64,000 nucleotides of DNA, taken from Microbacterium capsulatum. GTDB taxonomy: Bacteria > Actinomycetota > Actinomycetes > Actinomycetales > Microbacteriaceae. Under the pieces are notes generated by a model, which saw nothing but the letters and a program-made list of their open reading frames with translations, did not search any database and had not been told where the DNA came from. The DNA lies in NCBI RefSeq assembly GCF_030865425.1, contig NZ_JAVFCB010000001.1, forward strand, positions 297,482 to 361,481, read 5' to 3'. Shown one piece after another: positions 8,226-17,076 of this stretch (the stretch's first letter is position 1; each line of letters begins with the position of its first letter). The position numbers were made by a program, and so were the translations under genes.

Positions 8226-10658
8226 ATGAGCGCACCCGCGCCGGTCGAGGACGACCCGGGTCGACGGGACGCGGTTCGGGCGATATCGATGACGTTTGCG
8301 GTGAGACGGGCGGGGCAGCAGGCCACGCGCCTCCTGCTCGTGCTGTTCGCGGCGCTCATCGTCGTGCTCGGTGTCGGCGGGATGGAGGGGCTGTCCGCCC
8401 GGCTCGTCGACGAGGGTGTGCGCCGGATCGCCGACGTCGCCGAGCCCGGCACGCGCGCTGCGGAGGTCATCGCGATCGACGCGCAGGATCGGGGTGCGCA
8501 GGACCGCCGGGTGCGGTCGGCGATCGCGGAGGCCTTCCCCGGCGTCCCCGTCGCGGTGTCCCGGCTCGCGGTCAGCGAGATCTCGGTCGGCAACCCCGAC
8601 GCCGTCCAGGCGATCGGCGGCGACGCCGTGACCGGCCGCGGCACGCTGAAGGAGGGCGCGTGGCCGTCCGGACCGGGTGAGGCGTCGGTGCTGTCCGCGG
8701 CGGCTCAGCGGCGCGGCTGGCGCCTCGGCGACCGGATCCGGCTCGACGCCGCGGCGTCCGGCGGGGACGTCACGGTGACGGTCGTCGGCATCTGGACCGC
8801 GAAGGATCCGGCCGACCCGGCCTGGGCGGGCGATCCCGCGGTCGGATCAGGGGACTCGAACGGCGCCGCCGGGCCCGTGCTCGTCACGGACCAGGACATG
8901 GCCCGGCTGGGCACCACGCCGACCACGACCTGGACGATCCGCCCGACCGCGCTGTCCGCCACCACCCTGGACGCGTACCGGAACGGGCTGGCGGCGCTCG
9001 CGCAGCTCCCGGCGAAGGTCGACCCCGACAACCGCTCCAGCACCCGCGTCGGCGGGGCGTTCGGCGACCTGCTCGACCGGCTGACCGCTGCGGTGACCGT
9101 GGCCCGGGGCACCCTCATCGTGCCCTCGGCGATCATCGTCGCCCTGGGCGCGGTGGCACTCGCCGTCATCCTCGCCGCCCTCGCCGGCGTGCGCCGGGAG
9201 GAGCTCGGGCTGCGGCGGGCACGAGGGGCGTCGGCGTTCGGGATCGCCGGGCACGCCGCCGCGGAGACGGCGGTCGTCACGATCGCCGGCGCCGTGCTCG
9301 CGATCCTCGCGCTGCGCCCCGTCGCGCCGCCCGGTGCCGGAACCCTCGGCGCGGCGGCGCTGACCGTGGTCGTGGCCGCGGGGATCGCGGCGGTCTGCGC
9401 GCTGCGCGCCTCCGATCCGGCGCACCGGGTCCGCTCCGATGCGGGACGCCCGCTCCTCTGCGTGCTGTTGCTCCCGCTCGTCGTCCTCGCGCTGATCGCC
9501 GGGTTCGCGGTGTGGCAGCTGTTCGCGCAGGGCGGGGTGCTCGCGCCGGACGGGTCCGCGGATCCGGTCGCGTCCGCATCCGGCGCCGCGAGCCTGCTCG
9601 CCTGCGCCCTCGCGGTGCCGCTCCTCGCCGTGCTCGCCGCCGCGATCGCCGAACGGGCCGCCCGCGGCGGGCGCGGGATCGTGCCGGTGCTGCCGCTGCG
9701 GCAGATCGCGCGCCGCGCCGGGCTCACCGCCGTCGCGATCCTCTGCCTCGCCCTCGCTGCCGGATCGGCCACGCTCGCACTCGGCGCCGGTCCGCTCGCG
9801 GCCGCCGCCGACCGCGCCGCGGCCCGCGCCGCCCTCGGGCTGGACGTGCGCGTCGCCGTCGACGGGCAGCACGACGCCCCGCTCACCGCCGGCGACGCGG
9901 GCGCGCTCCCGTCCGTGTCCCGGGCGAGCGACGTCCTGCAGCGCGACGCGGTCGTCGGCGCCGACACGATCGGCTTCGTCGCGGCGGACCCGGCGGCCCT
10001 GCCGGTGCCGGCCGCGGTGGTGCGCGTGCTCTCCGCGCCGCGCGACCGCACCTTCCCGGTGGCGATCACGGCGTCGCTGGCGGACCGCCTCGGCGCCGCC
10101 GTGGGCACCCGGTTCACGGCCACGCTCCAGCCCGACGGCGCGGCGCTGGTATCGACCGTCGTCGCGATCCTCCCCGACATCCCGGGGATCGGCGCCGTGC
10201 CCGGGATCCTCGCGGACCTCGCCGCGACCCGCGTCGCGCTCGGCGATCACGCCGCGGGAGACGGGCCGGCGAACGAGCTGTGGGTCTCGACCGACGACCC
10301 CGCGGCCGTCGCCGCCGTCGTGCGCAGCCGCGCGTCCGCGCCGGTGCGGATCCTCACGCCCGACACGGTGAGCGTCGCGCCCGTCACCGCCACCTCCACG
10401 GTCCTGCTCGGGATCGGATCCGCGGCTGCCGCCCTTCTCGGCGTGCTCGGCTTCGTCGCCGCGACCGCTTCGGACCGCGCGCGGCGGACCGAGGAGCGTC
10501 GCGTGCTGCGATCGCTCGGCCTGGCTCCGGCGCGGCAGCGGGCGGCGCGAGCGGGAGAGGTCCTCGGCGTGGCCGTCTTCGCCGTGCTCGGTGGTGCGGC
10601 CGCCGGCGCCGTGGTGACCGCGGTCGTGCTGCCGGTGATGTGGGGGAGCGGCGCATGA
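8226..10658 (+). CDS. ABC exporter permease, FtsX/MacB-type (first of two)
   Basis: About 810 residues. A first membrane helix (residues about 37-58) is followed by a large extracytoplasmic domain, then clusters of hydrophobic helices in the middle and a last pair at the C-terminus (VLLGIGSAAAALLGVLGFVAAT), the FtsX-like permease layout in a duplicated form. The stop overlaps the start of the next permease by four bases (ATGA), so the two are translationally coupled and probably form a heterodimer. The ATPases follow at 13361 and 14308. The family exports peptides, antibiotics or lipids, or transmits mechanical signals. The start is uncertain: ATGs at 8220 and 8289 are also in frame, and no strong ribosome binding site decides. 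Confidence 0.82.
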   Translation: MSAPAPVEDDPGRRDAVRAISMTFAVRRAGQQATRLLLVLFAALIVVLGVGGMEGLSARLVDEGVRRIADVAEPGTRAAEVIAIDAQDRGAQDRRVRSAIAEAFPGVPVAVSRLAVSEISVGNPDAVQAIGGDAVTGRGTLKEGAWPSGPGEASVLSAAAQRRGWRLGDRIRLDAAASGGDVTVTVVGIWTAKDPADPAWAGDPAVGSGDSNGAAGPVLVTDQDMARLGTTPTTTWTIRPTALSATTLDAYRNGLAALAQLPAKVDPDNRSSTRVGGAFGDLLDRLTAAVTVARGTLIVPSAIIVALGAVALAVILAALAGVRREELGLRRARGASAFGIAGHAAAETAVVTIAGAVLAILALRPVAPPGAGTLGAAALTVVVAAGIAAVCALRASDPAHRVRSDAGRPLLCVLLLPLVVLALIAGFAVWQLFAQGGVLAPDGSADPVASASGAASLLACALAVPLLAVLAAAIAERAARGGRGIVPVLPLRQIARRAGLTAVAILCLALAAGSATLALGAGPLAAAADRAAARAALGLDVRVAVDGQHDAPLTAGDAGALPSVSRASDVLQRDAVVGADTIGFVAADPAALPVPAAVVRVLSAPRDRTFPVAITASLADRLGAAVGTRFTATLQPDGAALVSTVVAILPDIPGIGAVPGILADLAATRVALGDHAAGDGPANELWVSTDDPAAVAAVVRSRASAPVRILTPDTVSVAPVTATSTVLLGIGSAAAALLGVLGFVAATASDRARRTEERRVLRSLGLAPARQRAARAGEVLGVAVFAVLGGAAAGAVVTAVVLPVMWGSGA

Positions 10659-13330
10659 CCCGGGCGCTCCCGGCCCCCGGCCTGGGCGTCGTCGTCGCCC
10701 GCACGATGCGGACGGTGCCGCTGCTGTCCGCGTTCCTGGTGCTGGCGCTCGCGGCGATGACCCTGGCCGGACTGCTCGTGCCGCCGCTGGTCGACCAGGC
10801 CCGCACCGCGACCGTGCAGCATCAGATCGACGTGATCCCCGAGGCCGGCCGGCCTTTGGCGGGGGCGCAGGCAGGGATGCCGGTGCAGGAACACACCTCC
10901 GCTGCGACCGCGGACGCCTGGGCGGCGCCCCTCGCCGCCGCGGCCGCCGCGCGCGATGCGCAGCCCGAACCGCTGCGGAGCGCGCTCGGGACGCCGCGCG
11001 TGGTCGGCACGTTCGGCGGGACCGGCCTCGTCGGCGACCGGAGGACGCCGGCCAACAAGGTCCAGCTCCTGATGGATCCGGGTCTGGAGCGGCGCAGCCG
11101 GCTCGTGCAGGGCGCGTACCCGCAGCCGACCGATCCGGCGCAGGGCGTCGGCGTCGTGATGGTCGACGCCGCCGCGAAGACGCTGGACTGGAAGGTCGGC
11201 GAGAGCCGCCGGCGCGAGGGCCTCACGGTGACCCTCACCGGCCTGGTGGCGCCCGACGGCACGGAGAGTGCCGACTGGACGATGATGCCCGGCGCGCTCG
11301 AGCCGATCGTCGAGCTGACGCCGATGGGCGACAGGATCCTGGACGCGGTGGCCTTCCTCGCGCCCGGCGAGGCGGGGCTGCTCGGCGACATGGCGGGCCA
11401 GACGTCGACGTTCTCGTGGATCCCCCTGGACGCGGCGGCGATCGACGCCGGCAACGTCGCGACGGTGTCGCGCCAGCTGCGGCTGATGATGGCGACCGCC
11501 GTGCACCTCGGCACCCCCACGGGCGGCTTCTTCGACCGCGGCCTCATCTACGCGACACCGGTCGCGGACGCGCTCGACCGCGGCGTCGCCCGCGGGGGGT
11601 CGCTGACCGCGGTCCTCGCGGTGGCGGCGGTGGGGCCGCTCGCGGTGGCCGTCGTGGTCCTCGCGCTGGCCGGCCGTCAGCTCGCGATGCGGCGCCGCCG
11701 AGCGGCCGCCCTCCTGCGCGCACGCGGGGCCTCGCTCGTGCAGCTCGCCGTGCTCTTCGGCGGCGAGAGCCTGCTGCTCGGCCTGATCGGGGCGGCGATC
11801 GGCCTGCTCGCCGGGATCCTGGCGGTGCGGAACGGACCGGATCCGCTCGCCGTCCTGATCGCCGCGCTCCTCGTCCTCGTTCCCGTCTGCACGGCGCCGC
11901 TCACCGTGCTCGCCGGGCTGCGCCGCGCCGAGCGCGGGAGCGGAACGGTGCCGCTCACCGCGCGCTGGCGCCGCGCCGTCATCGAGATCGTCATCGTCGC
12001 ATTGGCCGTCGCGTTGGGCGCGGTCCTGCGCGGCCGGGGAGCCGGCGACGTCGCCGTCGACCCCCTTCTGCTCGCCGTACCGCTGCTCGTCGGCGGTGCG
12101 GGCACGGTCCTCGTCCTGCGGCTGCTCCCGCCGCTGCTCGACGCCCTGCACCGCTCGTCCGCGCGCCGCACCGGCCTGATCGCGCTGCTCGGCCCGGCGA
12201 GGGCGCTCCGCGATGCGACCCTGCGCACGGCGCCCGCCCTCGCCGCCGTGATCGGCATCGCGGTGGCGGTGTTCTCGCTGAGCTTCTCGGCGACGGTGTC
12301 CGACGGCATCGCCCGCAGCGCCAGGGAGAGCACGGGGGCGGACATCGCCGTCACCCTGCCGTACTCGCCCGACGACCAGACGGCGATCGCCCGCGCCGTC
12401 GCCGGCGTGCGGGCGGTCGCCACGCTGGACGCCGACGCGATCGGTCAGGCGGCGTCCTCGACGGGAACCGGCCGCGTGCGCATCTACGCCGTGGACCGGG
12501 CCGCGTTCGTCCGCGTGCAGCAGGGCTTCGACGGCGCTCTGCCGATGCCGGCGGAGCTCGCCTCTCCGGGCGGCGGCGCGATCCCCGTGGTCGCCTCCGC
12601 GCAGCTGCTCGACCAGTTCGGCGACGCTCTGACGGTGAACGGGCGGAAGGTGCGGATCGTCGCCCGGACCGCGCAGGCGGTGCCGTTCGGCACGGCGGAG
12701 AAGTGGGTGATCGTCGATCGTGCGAACCTCGCCCGGATCGGCGTGACGTCGTCGTCTGGCTCCAGGCTGTTCGTCTCCGTCGCCCACGGGCACGATCCGA
12801 CCGTCGTCGCCCGGGCGCTCGGCGCCGCGCTCGGCGCGGGCACCACCACGGTCACCGCCGGGCGGATCATCGCCGACGCGGCATCGGATCCCGCGTCCGC
12901 CGCGCTCACCGCCTCGCTCACCGCCGCGACCGGCGTCGTCGCCCTGCTGCTCGCCGTGGCCGTGGTGCAGACGCTCGTGCTCGGAGCGGCGGCGCGCGCC
13001 CGGCTGCTGGCTCTGCTCCGCGCGATCGGGTACCCGCGGCGCGGAGAGCTGCCGCTGGTCGCCTGGGAGGCGGGCCCGGGGATGCTCGTGTCGCTGCCGG
13101 TCGGCGTCGCCGCCGGCGCGGCGACGGCCTGGCTCGTCGTCGGAGGGCTCGACCTGCGCGGCTTCACCGGGGGTCAGGCCCCGCCCGAGCTGACGTTCGG
13201 CGGTGCGGCGCTGCTCGCGGTGGTCGCCGGGTTCCTGCTGGTGACCGCCCTCGCCGTGCTGCTCTCGGCGACGGCTGCCGCACAGCTGCGCAGCGCCGAC
13301 GCGATCCGGGTGGCGGACGACGAAGGATGA
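10655..13330 (+). CDS. ABC exporter permease, FtsX/MacB-type (second of two)
   Basis: An 891-residue protein beginning at the ATG that overlaps the upstream stop codon. It has an N-terminal helix (LLSAFLVLALAAMTLAGLLV), a large extracytoplasmic region, a helix block around residues 310-460 (for example AVLAVAAVGPLAVAVVVLAL), a second extracytoplasmic region and a C-terminal FtsX-like helix set with the cytoplasmic motif AAARARLLALLRAIGYPRRGE. This is the same two-block architecture as its upstream partner but with little obvious sequence identity, as expected for a heterodimer. It ends 30 bases before the first ATPase of the operon. Confidence 0.83.
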   Translation: MTRALPAPGLGVVVARTMRTVPLLSAFLVLALAAMTLAGLLVPPLVDQARTATVQHQIDVIPEAGRPLAGAQAGMPVQEHTSAATADAWAAPLAAAAAARDAQPEPLRSALGTPRVVGTFGGTGLVGDRRTPANKVQLLMDPGLERRSRLVQGAYPQPTDPAQGVGVVMVDAAAKTLDWKVGESRRREGLTVTLTGLVAPDGTESADWTMMPGALEPIVELTPMGDRILDAVAFLAPGEAGLLGDMAGQTSTFSWIPLDAAAIDAGNVATVSRQLRLMMATAVHLGTPTGGFFDRGLIYATPVADALDRGVARGGSLTAVLAVAAVGPLAVAVVVLALAGRQLAMRRRRAAALLRARGASLVQLAVLFGGESLLLGLIGAAIGLLAGILAVRNGPDPLAVLIAALLVLVPVCTAPLTVLAGLRRAERGSGTVPLTARWRRAVIEIVIVALAVALGAVLRGRGAGDVAVDPLLLAVPLLVGGAGTVLVLRLLPPLLDALHRSSARRTGLIALLGPARALRDATLRTAPALAAVIGIAVAVFSLSFSATVSDGIARSARESTGADIAVTLPYSPDDQTAIARAVAGVRAVATLDADAIGQAASSTGTGRVRIYAVDRAAFVRVQQGFDGALPMPAELASPGGGAIPVVASAQLLDQFGDALTVNGRKVRIVARTAQAVPFGTAEKWVIVDRANLARIGVTSSSGSRLFVSVAHGHDPTVVARALGAALGAGTTTVTAGRIIADAASDPASAALTASLTAATGVVALLLAVAVVQTLVLGAAARARLLALLRAIGYPRRGELPLVAWEAGPGMLVSLPVGVAAGAATAWLVVGGLDLRGFTGGQAPPELTFGGAALLAVVAGFLLVTALAVLLSATAAAQLRSADAIRVADDEG

Positions 13331-13360
13331 CGACGAACGATGACGACGAAGGGGGACAGC

Positions 13361-14311
13361 ATGACCGAACCGGACATCCTCTGCGAGGGGCTCGTGCGGA
13401 TCTTCACGGCCAAGGGCATCGAGGTCCAGGCCCTGCAGGGACTGGACCTGCGAGTGCAGCCCGGGGAGATGGTCGCCCTCGTCGGCGCCTCCGGATCCGG
13501 GAAGTCCACGCTGCTGGGGATCCTCGCCGGGCTCGACGCGCCGACCGCCGGCAGCGCGCGGGTCGCCGGGCACGACCTCGTCACGATGGGCCACGCCGAG
13601 CGGCTGCGGTACCGCCGCCGCAGTGTCGGGTTCGTCTGGCAGCAGTCCGGCCGCAACCTGCTGCCGTACCTGACCGCGCGGGAGAACATCGCGATGGCGC
13701 ACGGGGTCGCCAGGGTCGTCCCGCGGGCGGCGCGCGCGGCCAGGGCGCAGGAGCTGCTCGAGCTGCTCGACGTGGCCGACGTCGCCGAGTCGAAGCCGGC
13801 GCAGCTCTCCGGCGGGCAGAAGCAGCGCATGGCGATCGCGGTGGCGCTCGCGAACGAGCCGCGGGTTCTCCTCGCCGACGAGCCCACCGGCGAACTCGAC
13901 GAGCGCACGAGCGCCGACGTGCTCGCCGCGATGCAGTCCGTGAACACCGAGCACGGCGTCACGACGCTCATCGTCACGCACGACGCGACCGTGTCGGAGC
14001 ACGTCGACCGCACGGTGCGGATCCGCGACGGACGCACCTCGACCGAGACGCTGCGCAGCACCCACACCGACGAAGAGGGTCGCGCGATCCGGATCGCGCA
14101 GGAGTTCGCAGTCCTCGACCGCGCCGGCCGGATGCAGTTGCCGGGCGAGTTCGTCAGCGCGCTGGAACTGCGCGATCGGGTCCGGCTCACGCTCGAGGAG
14201 GATCACGTGCGCGTCGCGTCGGGGACGACCGCGCACGGGTCCGCGCCGTTGTCCGCCCGCCCCGGCGCCGCCGAGACGGAAGTCCTCCCCGAGCGCGGAG
14301 ACTCCGCATGA
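13361..14311 (+). CDS. ABC exporter ATPase with C-terminal AbrB-like extension
   Basis: A 316-residue ATPase of the MacB/LolD class. Walker A is GASGSGKST near residue 42, the signature LSGGQKQR near residue 149, and Walker B LLADEPTGELDE near residue 170. After the usual end of the domain there is an extra segment, about residues 247-285, containing VLDRAGRMQLP and ELRDRVRLTLEEDHVRV, which resembles a swapped-hairpin AbrB/SpoVT element (inference from pattern). The ATG at 13361 has AAGGGGGA upstream and is preferred over the in-frame ATG at 13340. The stop overlaps the start of the second ATPase (ATGA). Confidence 0.87.
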   Translation: MTEPDILCEGLVRIFTAKGIEVQALQGLDLRVQPGEMVALVGASGSGKSTLLGILAGLDAPTAGSARVAGHDLVTMGHAERLRYRRRSVGFVWQQSGRNLLPYLTARENIAMAHGVARVVPRAARAARAQELLELLDVADVAESKPAQLSGGQKQRMAIAVALANEPRVLLADEPTGELDERTSADVLAAMQSVNTEHGVTTLIVTHDATVSEHVDRTVRIRDGRTSTETLRSTHTDEEGRAIRIAQEFAVLDRAGRMQLPGEFVSALELRDRVRLTLEEDHVRVASGTTAHGSAPLSARPGAAETEVLPERGDSA

Positions 14312-15015
14312 CCGCGGTGCTGCGCGCCGAGGGCGTCACCCGCGTCTTTCCGTCCCCCGCGGGGGACGTCACCGCCGTCCGCGACGCCGATCTCGCGGTG
14401 TCGGCGGGGGAGCTCGTCGTCGTCACGGGTCGCTCCGGATCCGGCAAGACGACCCTGCTCACGATGCTCGGCGGTCTCGACCGGCCGACCGAGGGGCGGG
14501 TGCTCCTGGACGACCGCGACCTCTCCGGCGGCGGGGACGCGAGCGGCGTGCTGGGGGAGCGGATCGCCTCGATCTTCCAGACCTCGGGGCTGCTGCCTGT
14601 GCTGTCCGCGAGCGAGAACGTCGAGGTGCCGCTGCGGATCCGCCGGGTGCCGGTCGCCGACCGCGAGGAGCGGGTGCGACGCGCCCTGGACGCGGTCGGC
14701 CTGGCCGAGCACGCCCGGCAGCGCCCCGCGGAGCTCTCCGGCGGGCAGCAGCAGCGCGTCGGCATCGCCCGCGCCCTGGTGATGGATCCGGCCGTCCTGA
14801 TCGCCGACGAGCCCACCGCGCAGCTCGACAGCGAGACCGGTGCGCAGATCATGGACCTCATCGCAGGGCTCGTGCACCAGCGCGGGACCGCCGCGGTCGT
14901 GGCGACCCACGACGCCGCCATGCTCACCCGCGCCGACCGCGTGCTCGAACTTCACGACGGCGTGCTGCACGAGCTCGGCCCCCGCGCGCTGGCCGCGAAG
15001 CTCGGCGCGAACTAG
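14308..15015 (+). CDS. ABC exporter ATPase (second)
   Basis: A 235-residue ATPase of the MacB/LolD/FtsE class. Walker A is GRSGSGKTTL near residue 42, signature LSGGQQQR near residue 142, Walker B LIADEPTAQLDSETG near residue 163, and an H-loop VVATHDAAM near residue 196. It starts inside the stop codon of the preceding ATPase, so the four genes from 8226 form one coupled operon. Two different ATPases matching two different permeases suggests an asymmetric transporter. The stop is immediately followed by a large palindrome, after which an ArsR-like regulator begins. Confidence 0.9.
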   Translation: MTAVLRAEGVTRVFPSPAGDVTAVRDADLAVSAGELVVVTGRSGSGKTTLLTMLGGLDRPTEGRVLLDDRDLSGGGDASGVLGERIASIFQTSGLLPVLSASENVEVPLRIRRVPVADREERVRRALDAVGLAEHARQRPAELSGGQQQRVGIARALVMDPAVLIADEPTAQLDSETGAQIMDLIAGLVHQRGTAAVVATHDAAMLTRADRVLELHDGVLHELGPRALAAKLGAN

Positions 15016-15060
15016 ATGCATGACTTCTGTGCACACTACTTGTGCACAGAAGTCATGCAT
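15016..15060. promoter_or_regulatory. perfect 20-bp-arm palindrome between exporter operon and ArsR-like gene
   Basis: ATGCATGACTTCTGTGCACA (15016-15035) is followed by the five-base spacer ctact and its exact reverse complement (15041-15060). Arms of this length without a mismatch are not expected by chance. The site begins one base after the stop of the second ATPase and ends 14 bases before the ATG of the ArsR-like regulator, which suggests an autoregulatory operator. In RNA it would also form a strong hairpin, but there is no U-tract, so intrinsic termination is less likely. Confidence 0.75.
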
Positions 15061-15074
15061 GCAAAAGTGGGGGC

Positions 15075-15662
15075 ATGGACACCCCGGATCACCCCGTCGG
15101 CATGCGCCTCGACGAACGCGCGGTGCGCGTGCTCGCCCACCCGCTCCGCTCCCGGATCCTCAGCGAGCTGCGCCTGCACGGCCCGGCCACCGCGACGGAG
15201 CTGGCCGCGGCGCTGAGCACGAACACGGGGGCGACGAGCTACCACCTCCGGGCCCTGGAGGATGTCGGTCTCGTCACCGACACGGAGGAAGGCGCGGGGA
15301 AGCGTCGGATCTGGCGGGCGAGCACCGACCACCACTCCTGGACCAACTCCGGCTTCGCCGACGACGAGGACGCGCAGACCGCGCTCGGCTGGCTGCGTCG
15401 CGACTACGTCCGGCAGTTCGCCGCGCGCGCCGAGCGCTGGCTCGACGTGGAGGCGACCTGGCCCGCGGCGTGGGTCGACCGGCTGGGTCTCAGCGACGCG
15501 CTGCTGACCGTCACTCCCGGACAGCTGGCGGACTTCCAGGCCGAGCTGGACGCGCTCCTGGTCAGGTACCGTCGCGCCGGGGAGGGCGATCCGACCGCGC
15601 GCCGCGTGCACCTGGCGATGCAGAGCACCCCGATCGACCTCGACCCGCCGGAGCAGTCATGA
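15075..15662 (+). CDS. ArsR/HTH_20-like winged-helix transcriptional regulator
   Basis: A 195-residue protein. Residues about 10-80 are a winged helix of the ArsR-like class (VLAHPLRSRILSELRLHG, then TNTGATSYHLRALEDVGLV as the recognition helix). The C-terminal part resembles the effector-binding or dimer region of larger HTH_20 proteins; no metal-binding cysteine pair is seen. The ATG is preceded by GTGGGGG. It lies directly downstream of a perfect palindrome and overlaps the following MFS gene by four bases, so it probably controls that transporter and possibly itself. The effector is unknown. Confidence 0.88.
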   Translation: MDTPDHPVGMRLDERAVRVLAHPLRSRILSELRLHGPATATELAAALSTNTGATSYHLRALEDVGLVTDTEEGAGKRRIWRASTDHHSWTNSGFADDEDAQTALGWLRRDYVRQFAARAERWLDVEATWPAAWVDRLGLSDALLTVTPGQLADFQAELDALLVRYRRAGEGDPTARRVHLAMQSTPIDLDPPEQS

Positions 15663-16987
15663 ACGCCGACGGGGTGGACACCCGCACCGTGGGAGGCGCT
15701 GTTCCCGGCACCACCGCGGTGATCGCGATCGCCGCCGCGCAGCGCCGTCTGCTGGTGCTGACCGGCCTCCGCTGGCTGCCGGTCGGGGTGACGCTCGGCC
15801 TGACGGTGCTCCTGCCGCTCGAGCGCGGCCTGACGATCGCAGAGGTCGGGTCCATCCTCGCGATCCAGGGCTTCGTCGCGCTCGCGCTCGAGCTGCCCAC
15901 GGGGGCGCTTGCAGACTCCGTCGGGCGGCGCCCCGTCCTCGCCGCGTCGGGATTCCTCGCGGTCGCTGCGAGCGTGCTGTTCCTCCTCGCCGACTCCTTC
16001 GCGCTGTTCGCCGTGTCGCTGCTCCTGCAGGGCCTGTTCCGGGTGCTCGACTCCGGGGCGCTCGAGGCGTGGTTCGTCGACGCCGTGCACGAGCACGATC
16101 CGGCCGCGGAGGTCGCCCACCCTCTCGCCCGGGCCGGGACGGTCCTCGGCTCGGCGATCGCCTGCGGCGCCCTGCTCGGCGGACTGCTGGTCGCCTGGCA
16201 CCCGATCACGGGCCAGTCCGCGCTGATCCTGCCGCTGTGCGTCTCGATCACGCTCTACGCCGTCTACACCGCGCTCGTCTTCGCCCTCGTCCGCGAGCGC
16301 CGGACCCGCCGCTCCGCGCGACGCGGTGCGATCGCGGCGGTCGTGGCGGGGCTCCGCGACACGCCCCGCACGGTTCTCGACGGGGCCCGGCGCGTGTTCG
16401 GCTCCCGTGTGCTGGCGGGCCTCCTGCTCGTCGAGGTGTTCTGGTCGGTCGCGATGATCGGCTTCGAGACGCTGACCCCGCTGCAGCTCGCCGGCATCCT
16501 CGGCGGCGAGGATGCGGCGGCCGCCGTGTTCGGCCCCGCCTCCGCCGCGGCGTGGGGCCTCTACGCGGTCGGATCCCTGCTCGCCGGCCGGCTGAGCCGG
16601 ACGATCGGGGTGACCTGGACGGCGATCCTCAGCCGGATCCTGAACGGATCCTTCGTCGTCCTGATGGGCCTGGCCTCCGGGGTGCTCGGGATCCTGATCG
16701 CGTACGGACTGACCTATCTGGTGCACGGATCCGCCGGCCCGATGCACTCGTCGCTGCTGCACCGGGAGGCCGACCGCTCGACCCGCGCCACGGTCCTCTC
16801 GCTCAATTCGATGGTGTCCGGCGGCGCCTACAGCATCGGCCTGCTCGTGCTCACCGCGTTCGCGGGTGCGACCTCGGCGGCCGCCGCGACCGTCGTCGCC
16901 GGGGCGTTCAGCATCTTCGGGGCGCTCTGCTACCTGCCCGCGCTCCGTCAGGAGCGTTGCCGGAAGGCGCTCGGGGCCGCGGTCTGA
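15659..16987 (+). CDS. MFS transporter, coupled to ArsR-like regulator
   Basis: A 442-residue polytopic membrane protein with about twelve hydrophobic segments. The MFS motif after the second helix is GALADSVGRRPVLAASG near residue 82. A positively charged cytoplasmic loop (ERRTRRSARRG) separates the halves. The ATG overlaps the regulator's TGA (ATGA), so the two are co-translated. The pairing of winged-helix regulator and MFS pump is the common design of inducible efflux modules. The substrate is not readable. Confidence 0.88.
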   Translation: MNADGVDTRTVGGAVPGTTAVIAIAAAQRRLLVLTGLRWLPVGVTLGLTVLLPLERGLTIAEVGSILAIQGFVALALELPTGALADSVGRRPVLAASGFLAVAASVLFLLADSFALFAVSLLLQGLFRVLDSGALEAWFVDAVHEHDPAAEVAHPLARAGTVLGSAIACGALLGGLLVAWHPITGQSALILPLCVSITLYAVYTALVFALVRERRTRRSARRGAIAAVVAGLRDTPRTVLDGARRVFGSRVLAGLLLVEVFWSVAMIGFETLTPLQLAGILGGEDAAAAVFGPASAAAWGLYAVGSLLAGRLSRTIGVTWTAILSRILNGSFVVLMGLASGVLGILIAYGLTYLVHGSAGPMHSSLLHREADRSTRATVLSLNSMVSGGAYSIGLLVLTAFAGATSAAAATVVAGAFSIFGALCYLPALRQERCRKALGAAV

Positions 16988-17064
16988 GGCGCCGTCCCGG
17001 TGCGGGTTCGAGGCGGTGATCGGAGGGCGCCGATTCTCCTCAGCGCGCTCGGTGTCGGCGCTGT

Positions 17065-17070
17065 TAGCGT
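17065..17070 (+). promoter_or_regulatory. -10 element of a probable leaderless transcript
   Basis: TAGCGT ends six bases before the ATG at 17077, so transcription would begin at or next to the start codon. There is no Shine-Dalgarno sequence. This supports the chosen start of the dehydrogenase gene. Confidence 0.55.
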
Positions 17071-17076
17071 GAGCGC

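Noticed and set aside
10247..14236. Very long minus-strand open frame opposite the exporter genes
   Set aside because: It is a consequence of extreme G+C in the opposite frame; composition is Arg/Gly/Asp-rich without domains, and the plus strand carries clear permease and ATPase motifs.
15016..15060. Intrinsic terminator of the exporter operon
   Set aside because: The stem is strong, but there is no T-tract and the position near the regulator start fits an operator better; dual use is not excluded.
8226..16987. Natural-product gene cluster
   Set aside because: Transport and regulation genes only; no synthase, precursor peptide or tailoring enzyme was seen.
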